Origin: Cyclobacterium plantarum
GTDB taxonomy: Bacteria > Bacteroidota > Bacteroidia > Cytophagales > Cyclobacteriaceae
DNA: 64,000 nucleotides
NCBI RefSeq assembly: GCF_011290685.1
Contig: NZ_JAANYN010000005.1
Location: 1 to 64,000 of the forward strand
Direction: 5' to 3'
Shown in pieces: positions 43,823-52,572 of this stretch; the first letter of the stretch is position 1, and each line of letters starts with the position of its first letter. A model generated the notes under the pieces. That model was not told the DNA's origin. It saw only the letters and a program-made list of their open reading frames with translations, and made no database searches. The position numbers were made by a program, and so were the translations under genes.

Positions 43823-44929
43823 TTATAGGTCATCGAAGGGGGATTTGATTCTCCTGATACTGTTGTCGGTTACGTGTGTATAGATTTCGGTCGTCCTGCT
43901 ACTCCTGTGGCCGAGAATCTCTTGGATATACCGAAGATCGGTGCCGTTTTCCAGCAAGTGAGTAGCATAACTATGTCTAAGCCAATGTAAGGTAACCGGT
44001 TTTTTAATCCCAATTTTTGCTATTGCAGACTTTAATACTTTTTGCAAGCTTCCCTCACTGTACCTGGAGCCTGACTTTTTTCCTTCAAATAAATAAACCA
44101 TTGGTTGCTCAAATTTGTAATACTCTCTCAACAAATCTACGGTTTTTGCCGATAAAGGTACCACCCGGTCCTTTTTACCCTTGGACTGTCGAACGATGAG
44201 TAAGCCTCTGTTGGAATCCACATCAGTGATTTTTAAATTCAATAATTCACTTCTCCTTAGTCCACAGGCATAAATCAGCGACAGCATGGTTCGGTGCTTC
44301 AGGTTTTTGTGAGCACGCAAAATCCTTTTTATTTCTTCCTTAGCCAATACATTTGGCAACAATTTAGGTTTCTTAGGCCTGTCTATAATCTCAAGATTTA
44401 GTTTCTTATGTTGCCTGATGCTGAAATACAGCTTGACAGCATTGATGAACTGACTTTGATAACTCGCAGAAAAACCCTTCCGGATAATGTAGTGGGTGGT
44501 GAAATAGGCGAGATCTTCATTCTCTATTTCGCTTATCTCTTTGTTGTCTAAAAAACTAAAAAATAATATCAATGCTCCTGAATAGGTTTTGATGGTGCTT
44601 TCTGCATAGCGCTTATTCCTCATCCATTCTATAAAAATTTGTATTTCTGTTTCTGTTTTAACATCCAGTTTGATGGTATTAGGAAATTCCCTCGCAATGT
44701 CGATTTTTTTAAGTTGGGAATAATCCAGCCAGACCTTACCCCGGAAAAATTGAACCAGCTCGTCCAATTGCTCATCCCTGTAAGGCACCCACCAGGCCTT
44801 GTGCTTTCTGGACCACTGGCATTCCGGGTAGGTCTTTACCAGCTCCTTTAAAGCAAAATCATAGGGAAATTCCAGGCAGATGACCGGCAATCCCTCAAAA
44901 ACAGCGTTTTTTAACACTATGGTTTTCAT
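43823..44929 (-). CDS. Xer-like tyrosine recombinase with extra N-terminal domain
   Basis: 368-aa recombinase. The catalytic set is complete: R225 (ACGLRRSE), K250 (QSKGKKDR), H315 and R318 (LHWLRHS), H341 (ILGHRS) and nucleophile Y350 (TEIYTHV). Residues about 90-180 are the SAM-like core-binding domain. Residues 1-75 form an additional module (FPYDFALKELVKTYPECQWS, KAWWVPY) seen in some Bacteroidota integrases. Only 65 residues separate K250 from H315, so the roughly 30-40 residue IntI-specific insertion is absent. The C-terminus SIRRIKSPFDDL resembles both Xer and IntI tails. Same strand as the cassettes, with its 3' end facing them. Probably mediates cassette exchange here; this is inference from location. 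Confidence 0.88.
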   Translation of the reverse strand: MKTIVLKNAVFEGLPVICLEFPYDFALKELVKTYPECQWSRKHKAWWVPYRDEQLDELVQFFRGKVWLDYSQLKKIDIAREFPNTIKLDVKTETEIQIFIEWMRNKRYAESTIKTYSGALILFFSFLDNKEISEIENEDLAYFTTHYIIRKGFSASYQSQFINAVKLYFSIRQHKKLNLEIIDRPKKPKLLPNVLAKEEIKRILRAHKNLKHRTMLSLIYACGLRRSELLNLKITDVDSNRGLLIVRQSKGKKDRVVPLSAKTVDLLREYYKFEQPMVYLFEGKKSGSRYSEGSLQKVLKSAIAKIGIKKPVTLHWLRHSYATHLLENGTDLRYIQEILGHRSSRTTEIYTHVTDNSIRRIKSPFDDL

Positions 44930-45316
44930 TTGTTTAAAAAATTTAAAAACAAGATAGTGGAATATATTAAACTATAAAATAAAAATCAGTTGAAATGCAG
45001 GCAAGCAGTACCTGGAAGCATACGTCCACTGGCAACAATTCCCTCGATGGTTGTACAAGCGGGGCCACGCTAACCTGACACAGCCTCCTGCCCAGGCACT
45101 ATTCGAAACATGACCTTGCCAAATCATGTCCCTTAGGAGAAAGGCTGCCTGCCTACAAAGAGCATTATCTGATCATTTTTTATCCGGAACATAGGTTTTT
45201 TCTCCGGGGCTTTCATAAAATTCAGATTTTTATCAGAATCTTATTGTAACTTACTAGTGCTTTAATAGATCGGTTTTGGATATGTGTATGATTAAATTTC
45301 TATCCCTGGCCTGAAA
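44930..45316. other. Intergenic between recombinase and agmatine deiminase-like gene
   Basis: Divergent promoters are expected here. Just before the recombinase the sequence is very AT-rich. On the minus strand TATCTTG, about 25 bp before its ATG, is one base short of TAnnTTTG. The middle part is GC-richer and holds a 38-codon plus-strand frame with no start, which I cannot identify. Confidence 0.4.
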
Positions 45317-46540
45317 ATGAAAATCACGGCCGGATTGACAGCGACGCAAGGTTTGCGCACCTGTCTGTTTGTAGGCTTGTCCTGCATCTTTTTATTTGTC
45401 AATGCTTGCCAGCAGGATGCTGAAAAAACTCGCTCGGCTGGTCCTGCTGCGGAATTTGACCCGCAGGAGAGTACCTACATCTGCTGGAGCCCACAATTCC
45501 AGGAAATTTCCCTCAGACTTATTGAGGAAATATCCAGGAACGATCATGTCACTTTATTCTACAATCAGCGCAATCACGATGTAGAATCACTGCAAGATTT
45601 ATTTCAACAGCGGCAAATCAATACAGACAACCTTACTTTTACCTCCTTTGACTTGGAGAACGACAATATCTGGATCAGGGATTATGGACCCATACTCCTG
45701 CAGGATGAGCAGGGACAGCAGGAAATGGTGACGTTTCATTATCCCCATGAAGAAAACCTGGAATACAATCTTTTCAGCGAACAGTATGCTACAAAAATGC
45801 AGATCCCTTTTTTGAAAAGTAGCTTGTTCAGCGCCGGTGGAGGTCGGGAGATCAATGGGCGGGGAACCATCATTTTGATCGAAGGGCATGAAAAATACAT
45901 CAACCCGGGTCTTAGCCTGGAAGAGATTGAGAAAGAATACAAGCAACGGCTGAACCAAAAAAATGTCATCTGGCTCAAAAGGGGTATTCCGCAGGACGAT
46001 TTGTTTGATCATGGACCCGTGATCGACAATATTTATGGCAATGGCGTTCATTGGCATGTGGATGAATTCTGCCGGTTTGCCGATGCTCAAACCATCCTGC
46101 TGGCGCAGGTAGACCCGGCAGATCTTTCGTTGGATCCTTTCTACCGGGTGGTGCATGAAAGGTTGGAAGAAAGCTATCAAATCCTCAAGGATGCCAGGGA
46201 TCAGGATGGAAAGCCTTTTAAGATCATCAGGATACCCCAGGCACCTATCATTTTTGATCAGGGACAATACAAGGGCCAGCCGATTTATTATACCCCCGTT
46301 ACCAGCTATTTGAATTTTGTATTAACCAATAATTTAGTGGTGATTCCCGCCTATTACAATGCGGGAGATCCTGATTTAATCCGGCAAAAAGATGAACAGG
46401 CCAGAAAGGCTTTTCAGGAAGTTTTTAAAAGCAGAAGAGTGGTGATGATGCAAGCCACCGAACTGAACTACAGTGGAGGTGGGCTGCACTGTATCACCAT
46501 GCATCAACCCAAAGTCAAAAAAAAACCAAATTCAGGCTAA
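45317..46540 (+). CDS. Agmatine deiminase / peptidylarginine deiminase family lipoprotein
   Basis: 407-aa protein of the PAD_porph family. The N-terminus is a lipoprotein-type signal (FLFVNAC). Catalytic segments are NIWIRDYGPIL (Asp), SAGGGREINGRGTI, WHVDEFCRFAD (His/Asp pair) and SGGGLHC with nucleophile C392 near the C-terminus. Soluble relatives convert agmatine to N-carbamoylputrescine; exported relatives can citrullinate arginine residues. The predicted lipidation favours a periplasmic or surface role here. The gene is monocistronic and next to the recombinase but outside the cassette array. Confidence 0.85.
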   Translation: MKITAGLTATQGLRTCLFVGLSCIFLFVNACQQDAEKTRSAGPAAEFDPQESTYICWSPQFQEISLRLIEEISRNDHVTLFYNQRNHDVESLQDLFQQRQINTDNLTFTSFDLENDNIWIRDYGPILLQDEQGQQEMVTFHYPHEENLEYNLFSEQYATKMQIPFLKSSLFSAGGGREINGRGTIILIEGHEKYINPGLSLEEIEKEYKQRLNQKNVIWLKRGIPQDDLFDHGPVIDNIYGNGVHWHVDEFCRFADAQTILLAQVDPADLSLDPFYRVVHERLEESYQILKDARDQDGKPFKIIRIPQAPIIFDQGQYKGQPIYYTPVTSYLNFVLTNNLVVIPAYYNAGDPDLIRQKDEQARKAFQEVFKSRRVVMMQATELNYSGGGLHCITMHQPKVKKKPNSG

Positions 46541-46760
46541 AGATTTATAATGGTCTCAAAAGATTTTTGGGTTAAACCGGTATTTTGAATTACGCAGCAT
46601 CATCCAAATTGTTTCTTTTGTGACTTGCTTGTACATCGTCCTTCCTAAAAAGCAAGGGTATGTTTGATTCTTCCTTTATGGGCGACGTCCACCTGAGCAC
46701 CGATCAAAGCATGCACAAGCATTTTTCCGTGTTAATGGTTTAGAAGGCAATTGTAAAGCT

Positions 46761-48389
46761 TTAAATGTAAGCGTGAAAGGCAACATGATTATATTCAAAA
46801 CCGGGAGGCATGTCACCATCCCTGTTGGGAAAACTTATGGGAGTGTACCAGTACAGGAGAAGCCCGTTGCCCAGTCTTTTCGTAAACAAATGGATCGGTC
46901 GGGTCTTTCCCGGAATTTCATTTGGGAATACGTAGAATTTTGGTTTGTCAGGTGTTTTGAAATTTTGAGGAGTCGTTTTGCTGGTCGAATAGTAATAAAT
47001 GGGTACGGTCTGTCCGTGGATATCCCGGGTGTCCATAATGTATTCGTAGACGGGTACGGTACCTGTTTCCGCAAATTTGAAGACATAAAACGATCCCCAA
47101 AGTCCCGTCGGGTAGGGGACACCGATTTGAAAAATCGTTTCCTCCTGATGGCTTAGATAAGTTGCCTTCTGGCTATTGTTGAGTATGCGTACGGCTTTCC
47201 TTCGATCAACAGGCGCACTTATGGTGGGTACGCCACTCAATGAATAGAGGCCAGAACCCTCCAGAAATGTGTATCCACCTGAGATCGATAATCCAAGATC
47301 GTAGCCGCCCGCTACACCAACCGTAAAGGAGGGGCCTGAAAATGTAAATACGAAGGACACATTTATCCCAACTATTCCGACTACATCTAATTCTCCTCCC
47401 CAGAACCAGCCTCCGGCATCCTTGGCTTCGAACCAGTTTATGGACACTGAAGCACCTGAAGATCCGCCCAGGTCCATGCCTACAGATGCTCCCAAACTTG
47501 AAGATCCAGTGTATATGGCTACTCCGGCGTTTGGCTTGTTTTCGTTCAGGTCAAAAGTTATGCTTTGGACAAAACTACCTGCAAGGATCAATCCGCCACC
47601 TCCACCAAAATTTAGTGAAATAGAGGTCGGAGGAGGTATTTCTTCAGAACGGGTGCGCCTGTTACTTCCCTGCGCAGGAACCGGTCTTGGATATACCGGG
47701 TTCCTTTCGTCCTTGAGCGCTTTTATCTCGGGTCTGTTTACGATTTCTGTAAGTAATTGGGCATTTTTAGCATTTATAAAATTCTTTCCGGCCATTGCTG
47801 CGCCCAATTCACGGACGATAGGGGAGGAAAGTAATGGCTGCAACAAATCGTGTGTTTGCTTTACCCCATCCGTATTGAGCATGTAAGATCGTCTGCGCCG
47901 TTCATGTACAGGGATCAGAAATCTGAAAATATTGTTTTCACCAATTTCTCTGGCATCTGTGGTAAAAGTCCATTTCTCTGCTCCTGCCGGAGCTGGCATC
48001 CCCCCGCTATTTGTAACCGAAATGTACCTGCCGTCCTTACTCCTTAAGCAAATTACATTTCTTTCTAAAAAATGAATACTGATATGGGTTTCACCCGGGT
48101 CTTCAACTAAAGTCACCTCTTCTGTCAGCTTGCCTACACGACCGATCTCTCCGGGCCGGGAATTGCTGCTTACTCCCACATAAAAGTTGCCTGCCGTTTT
48201 CAGCGCAAAGGATCCGGTCTGGTCCACAATTTCCAATTTAAATTTCTGGTTTTCCTCAGGCCCGGCGCTTCCTTCAAGTTGAAGCGGAAAGGCTTGTTGC
48301 TGAGCAGTTCCAGCATCCGCGGCAGCGAGTTTCCATTGAAATCTTTTGTTAAAAATGAGTCTGGCATCCGCATTTTGTGGTGAATTCAT
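46761..48389 (-). CDS. Beta-trefoil multidomain protein with DUF5648-like C-terminus
   Basis: 542-aa protein without a signal peptide. Residues about 60-160 look like a fascin/actin-binding beta-trefoil (GSFALKTAGNFYVGVSS, NVICLRSKDGRYISVTNSGG). A helical stretch (about 175-215) and a proline-rich linker follow. A glycine-rich amphipathic region (about 250-370) has alternating hydrophobic residues, such as GIVGINVSFVFTFSGPSFTV. The C-terminal part (about 405-540) carries VPVYEYIMDTRDIHGQTVPIYY and similar strands, as in DUF5648 repeats. The middle part looks able to form a barrel or pore. Function unknown. An effector- or toxin-like role is possible but unproven. Confidence 0.6.
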   Translation of the reverse strand: MNSPQNADARLIFNKRFQWKLAAADAGTAQQQAFPLQLEGSAGPEENQKFKLEIVDQTGSFALKTAGNFYVGVSSNSRPGEIGRVGKLTEEVTLVEDPGETHISIHFLERNVICLRSKDGRYISVTNSGGMPAPAGAEKWTFTTDAREIGENNIFRFLIPVHERRRRSYMLNTDGVKQTHDLLQPLLSSPIVRELGAAMAGKNFINAKNAQLLTEIVNRPEIKALKDERNPVYPRPVPAQGSNRRTRSEEIPPPTSISLNFGGGGGLILAGSFVQSITFDLNENKPNAGVAIYTGSSSLGASVGMDLGGSSGASVSINWFEAKDAGGWFWGGELDVVGIVGINVSFVFTFSGPSFTVGVAGGYDLGLSISGGYTFLEGSGLYSLSGVPTISAPVDRRKAVRILNNSQKATYLSHQEETIFQIGVPYPTGLWGSFYVFKFAETGTVPVYEYIMDTRDIHGQTVPIYYYSTSKTTPQNFKTPDKPKFYVFPNEIPGKTRPIHLFTKRLGNGLLLYWYTPISFPNRDGDMPPGFEYNHVAFHAYI

Positions 48390-48591
48390 GACAATTGGTT
48401 TTCAAGTTAGATTGTAGGGGAAAAAACATATTCTAATCTAACCAATTCACCTGAATTAAAAAAATATTTTGAATAGGAGGAAAAAAACCAAATTGAATTT
48501 TTCGAAAAATTCAAATCCCCTGCCTCCAATTTCTTGTTTTGGCATTCAGCCCTTTTCTTTTCAGCCCAACCCTTTCCAGGGATTTGGCCTA

Positions 48592-49074
48592 TTACTTAGG
48601 CTCCACCACCTCCAGGGTATAATTCAATTCCGAAGCAATAGCTTTTTCTTCCCTATCCAGCAAATGCAGTTTGCCTTCCTTGTCCTGCCGGAAACTTTTT
48701 ATTGCCTTGCTGCTGTCATCCAGCAGGCGGATGGCCATAGCGCCTGGTTCACCTTCCAGGCCATATACCACTTCGTATAGTCCCGAACTTACAAATTCCC
48801 GGTCGCCTTCTTCAGTGCCCAGATAAGTTTCGGTCAGTTCATAGGACCTTTCCCTTTTTTCCGGGCTGTTTTCCAGTTTGAGTTGCGTGCGAATTCCTTC
48901 ACAGTCCGCACAAGGGAGCAGGCCTTCGTAATACATCCAGGTAGAAGCACTGCTTTCCAATACAATTTCTTCCCTGCTGTCTGCCTCTTCCATGTCTTCT
49001 CCGCTGTACCGGCTCTCCTCTGTAGGGGCATCGCAGGAAAAGACCAATAGGATAATGGGTATCCAGTATTTCAT
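48592..49074 (-). CDS. NlpE-like lipoprotein
   Basis: 160-aa lipoprotein (MKYWIPIILLVFSC, lipidated C14). The mature part has the NlpE N-terminal signature YEGLLPCADCEGIRTQLKLE with the CADC pair, followed by beta strands. In enterobacteria NlpE senses copper and envelope stress; Bacteroidota homologues are shorter and mostly uncharacterised. It is downstream of the threonine dehydrogenase gene on the same strand, 150 bp away. Confidence 0.82.
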   Translation of the reverse strand: MKYWIPIILLVFSCDAPTEESRYSGEDMEEADSREEIVLESSASTWMYYEGLLPCADCEGIRTQLKLENSPEKRERSYELTETYLGTEEGDREFVSSGLYEVVYGLEGEPGAMAIRLLDDSSKAIKSFRQDKEGKLHLLDREEKAIASELNYTLEVVEPK

Positions 49075-49186
49075 ATGCTTTTAATTGTTTTTAAGTGGCC
49101 ACATGTCCGCCCGTATGACGCCAGTCGGACGGGGAATCTCGCATGGCATGGTTTATAATCATCCCACTGTGTGATGTTATCGTCAT

Positions 49187-49207
49187 GCCTGTCTGCCTCA
49201 GGCAGGC
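49187..49207. repeat. Palindrome CTGCCTCAGGCAG
   Basis: Perfect 6-bp arms around a central C, flanked by GCCTGT and GC that extend the pairing. It is between the NlpE-like gene and the threonine dehydrogenase gene, and could terminate the latter or be a dispersed repeat. Confidence 0.5.
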
Positions 49208-49224
49208 TCGATTTCATAATCGGT

Positions 49225-50178
49225 TTATTTATTTTCCAGTAATTTAGGCAATTCCTCCAGCATATTTTCAATCATGGCCGGTAAGTCGTAATCCGGCTCC
49301 CAATGCCAATCCTCTCTTGCCTGCCGGTCATTGATGCTTTGGGGCCATCCTGCCGCTATTTCCTGTCGGTAATCCGGTGCATAACTGATGCTGAAACCGG
49401 GTACATGCTGCAGGATACCCTGGTATAATTCTTCAGGGGTAAAACTCAGTGCAGCAAGATTGTAACTGGACCTGACACCCAGCTTTTCCTTCGGCGCTTG
49501 CATCAGGGCCATTGTGGCTTTGATGGCATCCGGCATGTACATCATGGGCAGGCGGGTATCCTTTTCCAGGTAGGAACAAAAAGATTTGCCTGCCAGTGCC
49601 TGGTGAAAGATATCCACTGCATAATCGGTGGTTCCCCCTCCTGGAGGAGACTTGTATCCGATCAATCCCGGATACCTCAGGCTCCGCACATCCACACCAA
49701 AATGCTTGTAGTAATACTCACACCAGCGTTCTCCCGCCAGCTTAGAAATGCCATAAACGGTGTTGGGTTCTTTTACGGCATACTGAGAAGTATTTTTCTT
49801 TGGGCTGCGGGGCCCAAAGACAGCAATGGAAGAAGGCCAGAATATTTTGTCCAGCTTAAATTCCCTGCCCAATTCCAACAGTTGCAGCAAACTGTCCATG
49901 TTCAATTTCCAGGCAAAAAGGGGCTTTTGCTCAGCTGTGGCAGAAAGAGTGGCAGCCAGATGGTATACCTGGGTGGTTTTTTCCTTTTTGAGAAACTGCC
50001 TGACCTGCTCCCTGTTCAATACATCCAGTACCGCAAAGCGGCAGTAGGGAAATTTGCCGGCTGCTTCCGGGTTGATATCGGTTGCCAATACAGCATCCGG
50101 GCCATACACTTCACAAAGTTTCTGGGTCAATTCTGTGCCCAACTGACCGGCGGCACCGGTTACCAATAGTTTATCCAT
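49225..50178 (-). CDS. L-threonine 3-dehydrogenase, SDR type
   Basis: 317-aa extended SDR. The Rossmann motif is TGAAGQLG (residues 7-14), and the catalytic pair is YGISK (Y..xK). The interior GLRSLRYPGLIG-like segment (VDVRSLRYPGLIGYKSPPGGGTTDYAVDIF) is characteristic of the GalE-like threonine dehydrogenases of Bacteroidota. It oxidises L-threonine to 2-amino-3-ketobutyrate with NAD+. The divergent neighbour 132 bp away is kbl, the next enzyme of the pathway, which strongly supports the assignment. Confidence 0.9.
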   Translation of the reverse strand: MDKLLVTGAAGQLGTELTQKLCEVYGPDAVLATDINPEAAGKFPYCRFAVLDVLNREQVRQFLKKEKTTQVYHLAATLSATAEQKPLFAWKLNMDSLLQLLELGREFKLDKIFWPSSIAVFGPRSPKKNTSQYAVKEPNTVYGISKLAGERWCEYYYKHFGVDVRSLRYPGLIGYKSPPGGGTTDYAVDIFHQALAGKSFCSYLEKDTRLPMMYMPDAIKATMALMQAPKEKLGVRSSYNLAALSFTPEELYQGILQHVPGFSISYAPDYRQEIAAGWPQSINDRQAREDWHWEPDYDLPAMIENMLEELPKLLENK

Positions 50179-50310
50179 GCGGGTTTATTTTGATCTGCGC
50201 TATTTTGAGGTCCAATTTCAGAATTTTATGACAATCCTGTGTCATTTTTCTTTAAAAATTGTAAATTCATCGCTTAGAACCTCCATCTTCAAAACAAAAC
50301 TTTAAAATCC

Positions 50311-51507
50311 ATGTTTGGCAGCATTCAGGCGCAATTGCAGGAAGAAATCAAAAATCTTAAAGCCGCAGGGCTTTACAAGACAGAACGCATCATCCATTCC
50401 CCTCAAGATGCCGAAATCCTGTTGAAAGATGGCAGGCCTGTTTTGAATTTTTGCGCCAACAACTACCTGGGGCTATCCAGCCATCCCAAAGTTATCGAAG
50501 CGGCCAAAGCTGCAATCGACAGCCACGGTTTCGGCCTCTCCTCGGTAAGGTTTATTTGTGGCACGCAGGACATACACAAAATACTGGAGGAGAAAATTTC
50601 CGCATTTTTAGGTACGGAGGATACCATTTTGTATGCTGCTGCATTTGATGCGAATGGGGGAGTGTTCGAACCGATTCTCGGACCCGAAGATGCCATTATT
50701 TCTGATGCGCTAAACCATGCCTCCATCATTGACGGGGTCAGGCTTTGCAAAGCCATGCGTTTCCGGTACCGCCACAACGATATGCAAGACCTGGAAGCAC
50801 AGCTCAGGGCTGCAGATGAAAAAGGCGCGCGGCACAAACTGATCGTGACGGATGGGGTGTTTTCCATGGACGGCACCATCGCTCAACTGGATAAAATAGT
50901 GGAATTGGGCGAAAAATACCAGGCCCTGGTGATGTCGGATGAATGCCATTCCACAGGATTTATGGGTAAAACCGGAAGGGGTGTACACGAACTGAAGGGC
51001 GTGATGGGCAAGATGGACATCATTACCGGTACACTTGGAAAGGCCCTGGGAGGAGCCTCTGGTGGCTTTACATCAGGAAGAAAGGAAATTGTGGAGCTCC
51101 TGCGACAAAAATCCCGGCCTTACCTGTTTTCCAATACCCTGGCACCAGCCATAACAGGCGCATCCATAGCCGTGTTTGATTTGCTGTCGGAGACTACGGA
51201 ACTTCGGGATCGGCTGGAAGAAAACACGCGTTTTTTCAGGGAAGGAATCCGGGACGCTGGCTTTGATATCAAGGAGGGTACCCACCCGATTGTGCCCATC
51301 ATGCTGTACGAGGCTCCCCTGGCACAGCAAATGGCTGAGAAATTACTGGAAAAAGGCATTTACGTCATTGGTTTTTATTATCCGGTGGTCCCGAAAGGGG
51401 AGGCGAGGATCCGGGTACAACTCTCGGCGGCCCACGAAAAAGAACACCTGCAAAAAGCCATCAATGCCTTTACCGAAGTGGGCAAGGAATTGGGTGTGAT
51501 CAGTTGA
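50311..51507 (+). CDS. kbl: Glycine C-acetyltransferase (2-amino-3-ketobutyrate CoA ligase)
   Basis: 398-aa PLP enzyme of the alpha-oxoamine synthase family, full length. Key segments are [36 protein letters not shown] and the PLP lysine in [15 protein letters not shown]. It cleaves 2-amino-3-ketobutyrate with CoA to glycine and acetyl-CoA. The high-identity opening [20 protein letters not shown] is standard. It is divergent from the threonine dehydrogenase, giving the two-step threonine degradation route. Downstream are two hairpins and the convergent cdaA gene. Confidence 0.95.
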   Translation: MFGSIQAQLQEEIKNLKAAGLYKTERIIHSPQDAEILLKDGRPVLNFCANNYLGLSSHPKVIEAAKAAIDSHGFGLSSVRFICGTQDIHKILEEKISAFLGTEDTILYAAAFDANGGVFEPILGPEDAIISDALNHASIIDGVRLCKAMRFRYRHNDMQDLEAQLRAADEKGARHKLIVTDGVFSMDGTIAQLDKIVELGEKYQALVMSDECHSTGFMGKTGRGVHELKGVMGKMDIITGTLGKALGGASGGFTSGRKEIVELLRQKSRPYLFSNTLAPAITGASIAVFDLLSETTELRDRLEENTRFFREGIRDAGFDIKEGTHPIVPIMLYEAPLAQQMAEKLLEKGIYVIGFYYPVVPKGEARIRVQLSAAHEKEHLQKAINAFTEVGKELGVIS

Positions 51508-51531
51508 TTGGTTTTCGAATTGGCAACTTTA

Positions 51532-51564
51532 AACTTTTCCAAAGTTTAGAACTTTGGAAAAGTT
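51532..51564. repeat. AACTTTGGAAA-type palindromic repeat, copy 2 (perfect)
   Basis: 15-bp perfect arms AACTTTTCCAAAGTT / AACTTTGGAAAAGTT around TAG. A degraded half copy is at 51662-51687. A shorter relative is 47 kb away at 4272-4296. Confidence 0.8.
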
Positions 51565-51594
51565 AAGCCTAGATTTTCAAATCGATCGCAACCA

Positions 51595-51633
51595 AAATCC
51601 CCCTTTATAAAGGGGGAAAAAGGGGGATTTTTT
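51595..51633. terminator. Bidirectional terminator between kbl and cdaA
   Basis: AAAATCCCCCT and AGGGGGATTTT form an 11-bp outer stem. An internal CCCCCTTTATAAAGGGGG offers an alternative inner stem. T-runs follow on the plus strand (ATTTTTTA) and, less strongly, on the minus strand. It sits between convergent genes. Confidence 0.75.
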
Positions 51634-51705
51634 ACGCAATACTGAAAATCACCGGTAACTACAAAGTTTAGAAACTTGGAAAAGTTAAATTGGAAAATTT
51701 AAGCA

Positions 51706-52572
51706 CTACACCTCGGTAGGTTTTTTGAAATCCTGAGGTTTTCCTGATCGGCTGACCGGCTCAAATTTTTCGTCAATCTCTTCTCCCGTCAGGTAGTTAT
51801 TGATGATTTCCCGCACTTCCTGAAAGGAAAGGTTATGCAGGATTTTGCCATTTTTTGCCAGGGAAACCTGTCCGGTTTCTTCGGATACAATCAATACCAA
51901 TGAATCGGTGGCTTCGGACATGCCTATCGCTGCCCGGTGTCTCAGCCCGAATTGGGCAGGTACGTCGCGCTCGGTGACCGGAAGGATACATCTGGCGGCT
52001 TTTACCCGCCCATTAAAAATGATGACCCCGCCATCGTGGAGGGGGGAGTATTTGTTGAATATAGAAACCAAAAGTCTTTTGGAGACCAGGGCGTCTATCA
52101 GGTCTCCGCTTTCGGCATAAAACTTCAATTCAGAGTTTCGGGAAAGCACGATCAGGGCACCCGTGCTACTACCTGACAGCGTTTTGGAGGCCTCTATGAT
52201 TGGGGTGACATTGAAAGCCAGACTTTCTCTTTTTCTCCAGAATAGCAATTCCTGCCAGAGATTTTCATTGGAAAATATGGAAGATTTCCCCACAATGAGA
52301 AGGAATTTCCTGATTTCCTGCTGAAAAAGGATAATGGCCGCCAATACACCTACTCCCATAAACTGTCCCAGGATGATGGTCAGCAGCTCCATCTGGGCGG
52401 CACTCACTACCAGGTAAATCAGGTATATGGAAAGAAACCCTAAAAATATCTTTATGGCCACACTCCCGCGCATGAGTTTGTAAACCTGATAGATCAAAAT
52501 ACTTACCAGAGCAATGTCTATCAGGTTGACAAGGGAAACGTCCAAAAAGCCTATTTTAAAGAGTAATTTCAA
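51706..52572 (-). CDS. cdaA: Diadenylate cyclase CdaA (DisA_N domain)
   Basis: 288-aa protein with three N-terminal membrane helices (about 12-90) and a DisA_N catalytic domain (about 110-265). The catalytic pair of motifs is LHDGGVII (D180-G182) and GLRHRAAIG (R211-R213). It condenses two ATP into c-di-AMP. The first motif is DGG rather than the textbook DGA, a mild change next to the essential Asp. It overlaps folP by 4 bp, as commonly observed in Bacteroidota where folP precedes cdaA. Confidence 0.92.
   Translation of the reverse strand: MKLLFKIGFLDVSLVNLIDIALVSILIYQVYKLMRGSVAIKIFLGFLSIYLIYLVVSAAQMELLTIILGQFMGVGVLAAIILFQQEIRKFLLIVGKSSIFSNENLWQELLFWRKRESLAFNVTPIIEASKTLSGSSTGALIVLSRNSELKFYAESGDLIDALVSKRLLVSIFNKYSPLHDGGVIIFNGRVKAARCILPVTERDVPAQFGLRHRAAIGMSEATDSLVLIVSEETGQVSLAKNGKILHNLSFQEVREIINNYLTGEEIDEKFEPVSRSGKPQDFKKPTEV

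Larger units (their letters stand above)
36914..44929 (-). mobile_element. Integron-like cassette array with adjacent tyrosine recombinase
   Basis: Five cassettes are bounded by G^TT crossovers at 43747/43748, 42902/42903, 41722/41723, 40759/40760, 38852/38853 and 36922/36923. Cassette sizes are 845, 1180, 963, 1907 and 1930 bp. All seven conserved ACCG or AAG-flanked junctions and all genes share one orientation. In five of five cassettes the first 8-9 bases reappear inverted at the R'' end of the same cassette's own attC-like palindrome. In integrons this follows from circular cassettes being inserted one by one. The recombinase upstream is not of the canonical IntI form. Confidence 0.85.

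Noticed and set aside
44995..45110. Start-less plus-strand frame of 38 codons with plausible residues
   Set aside because: Could be gene debris near the recombinase, but no start codon and no confident family match.
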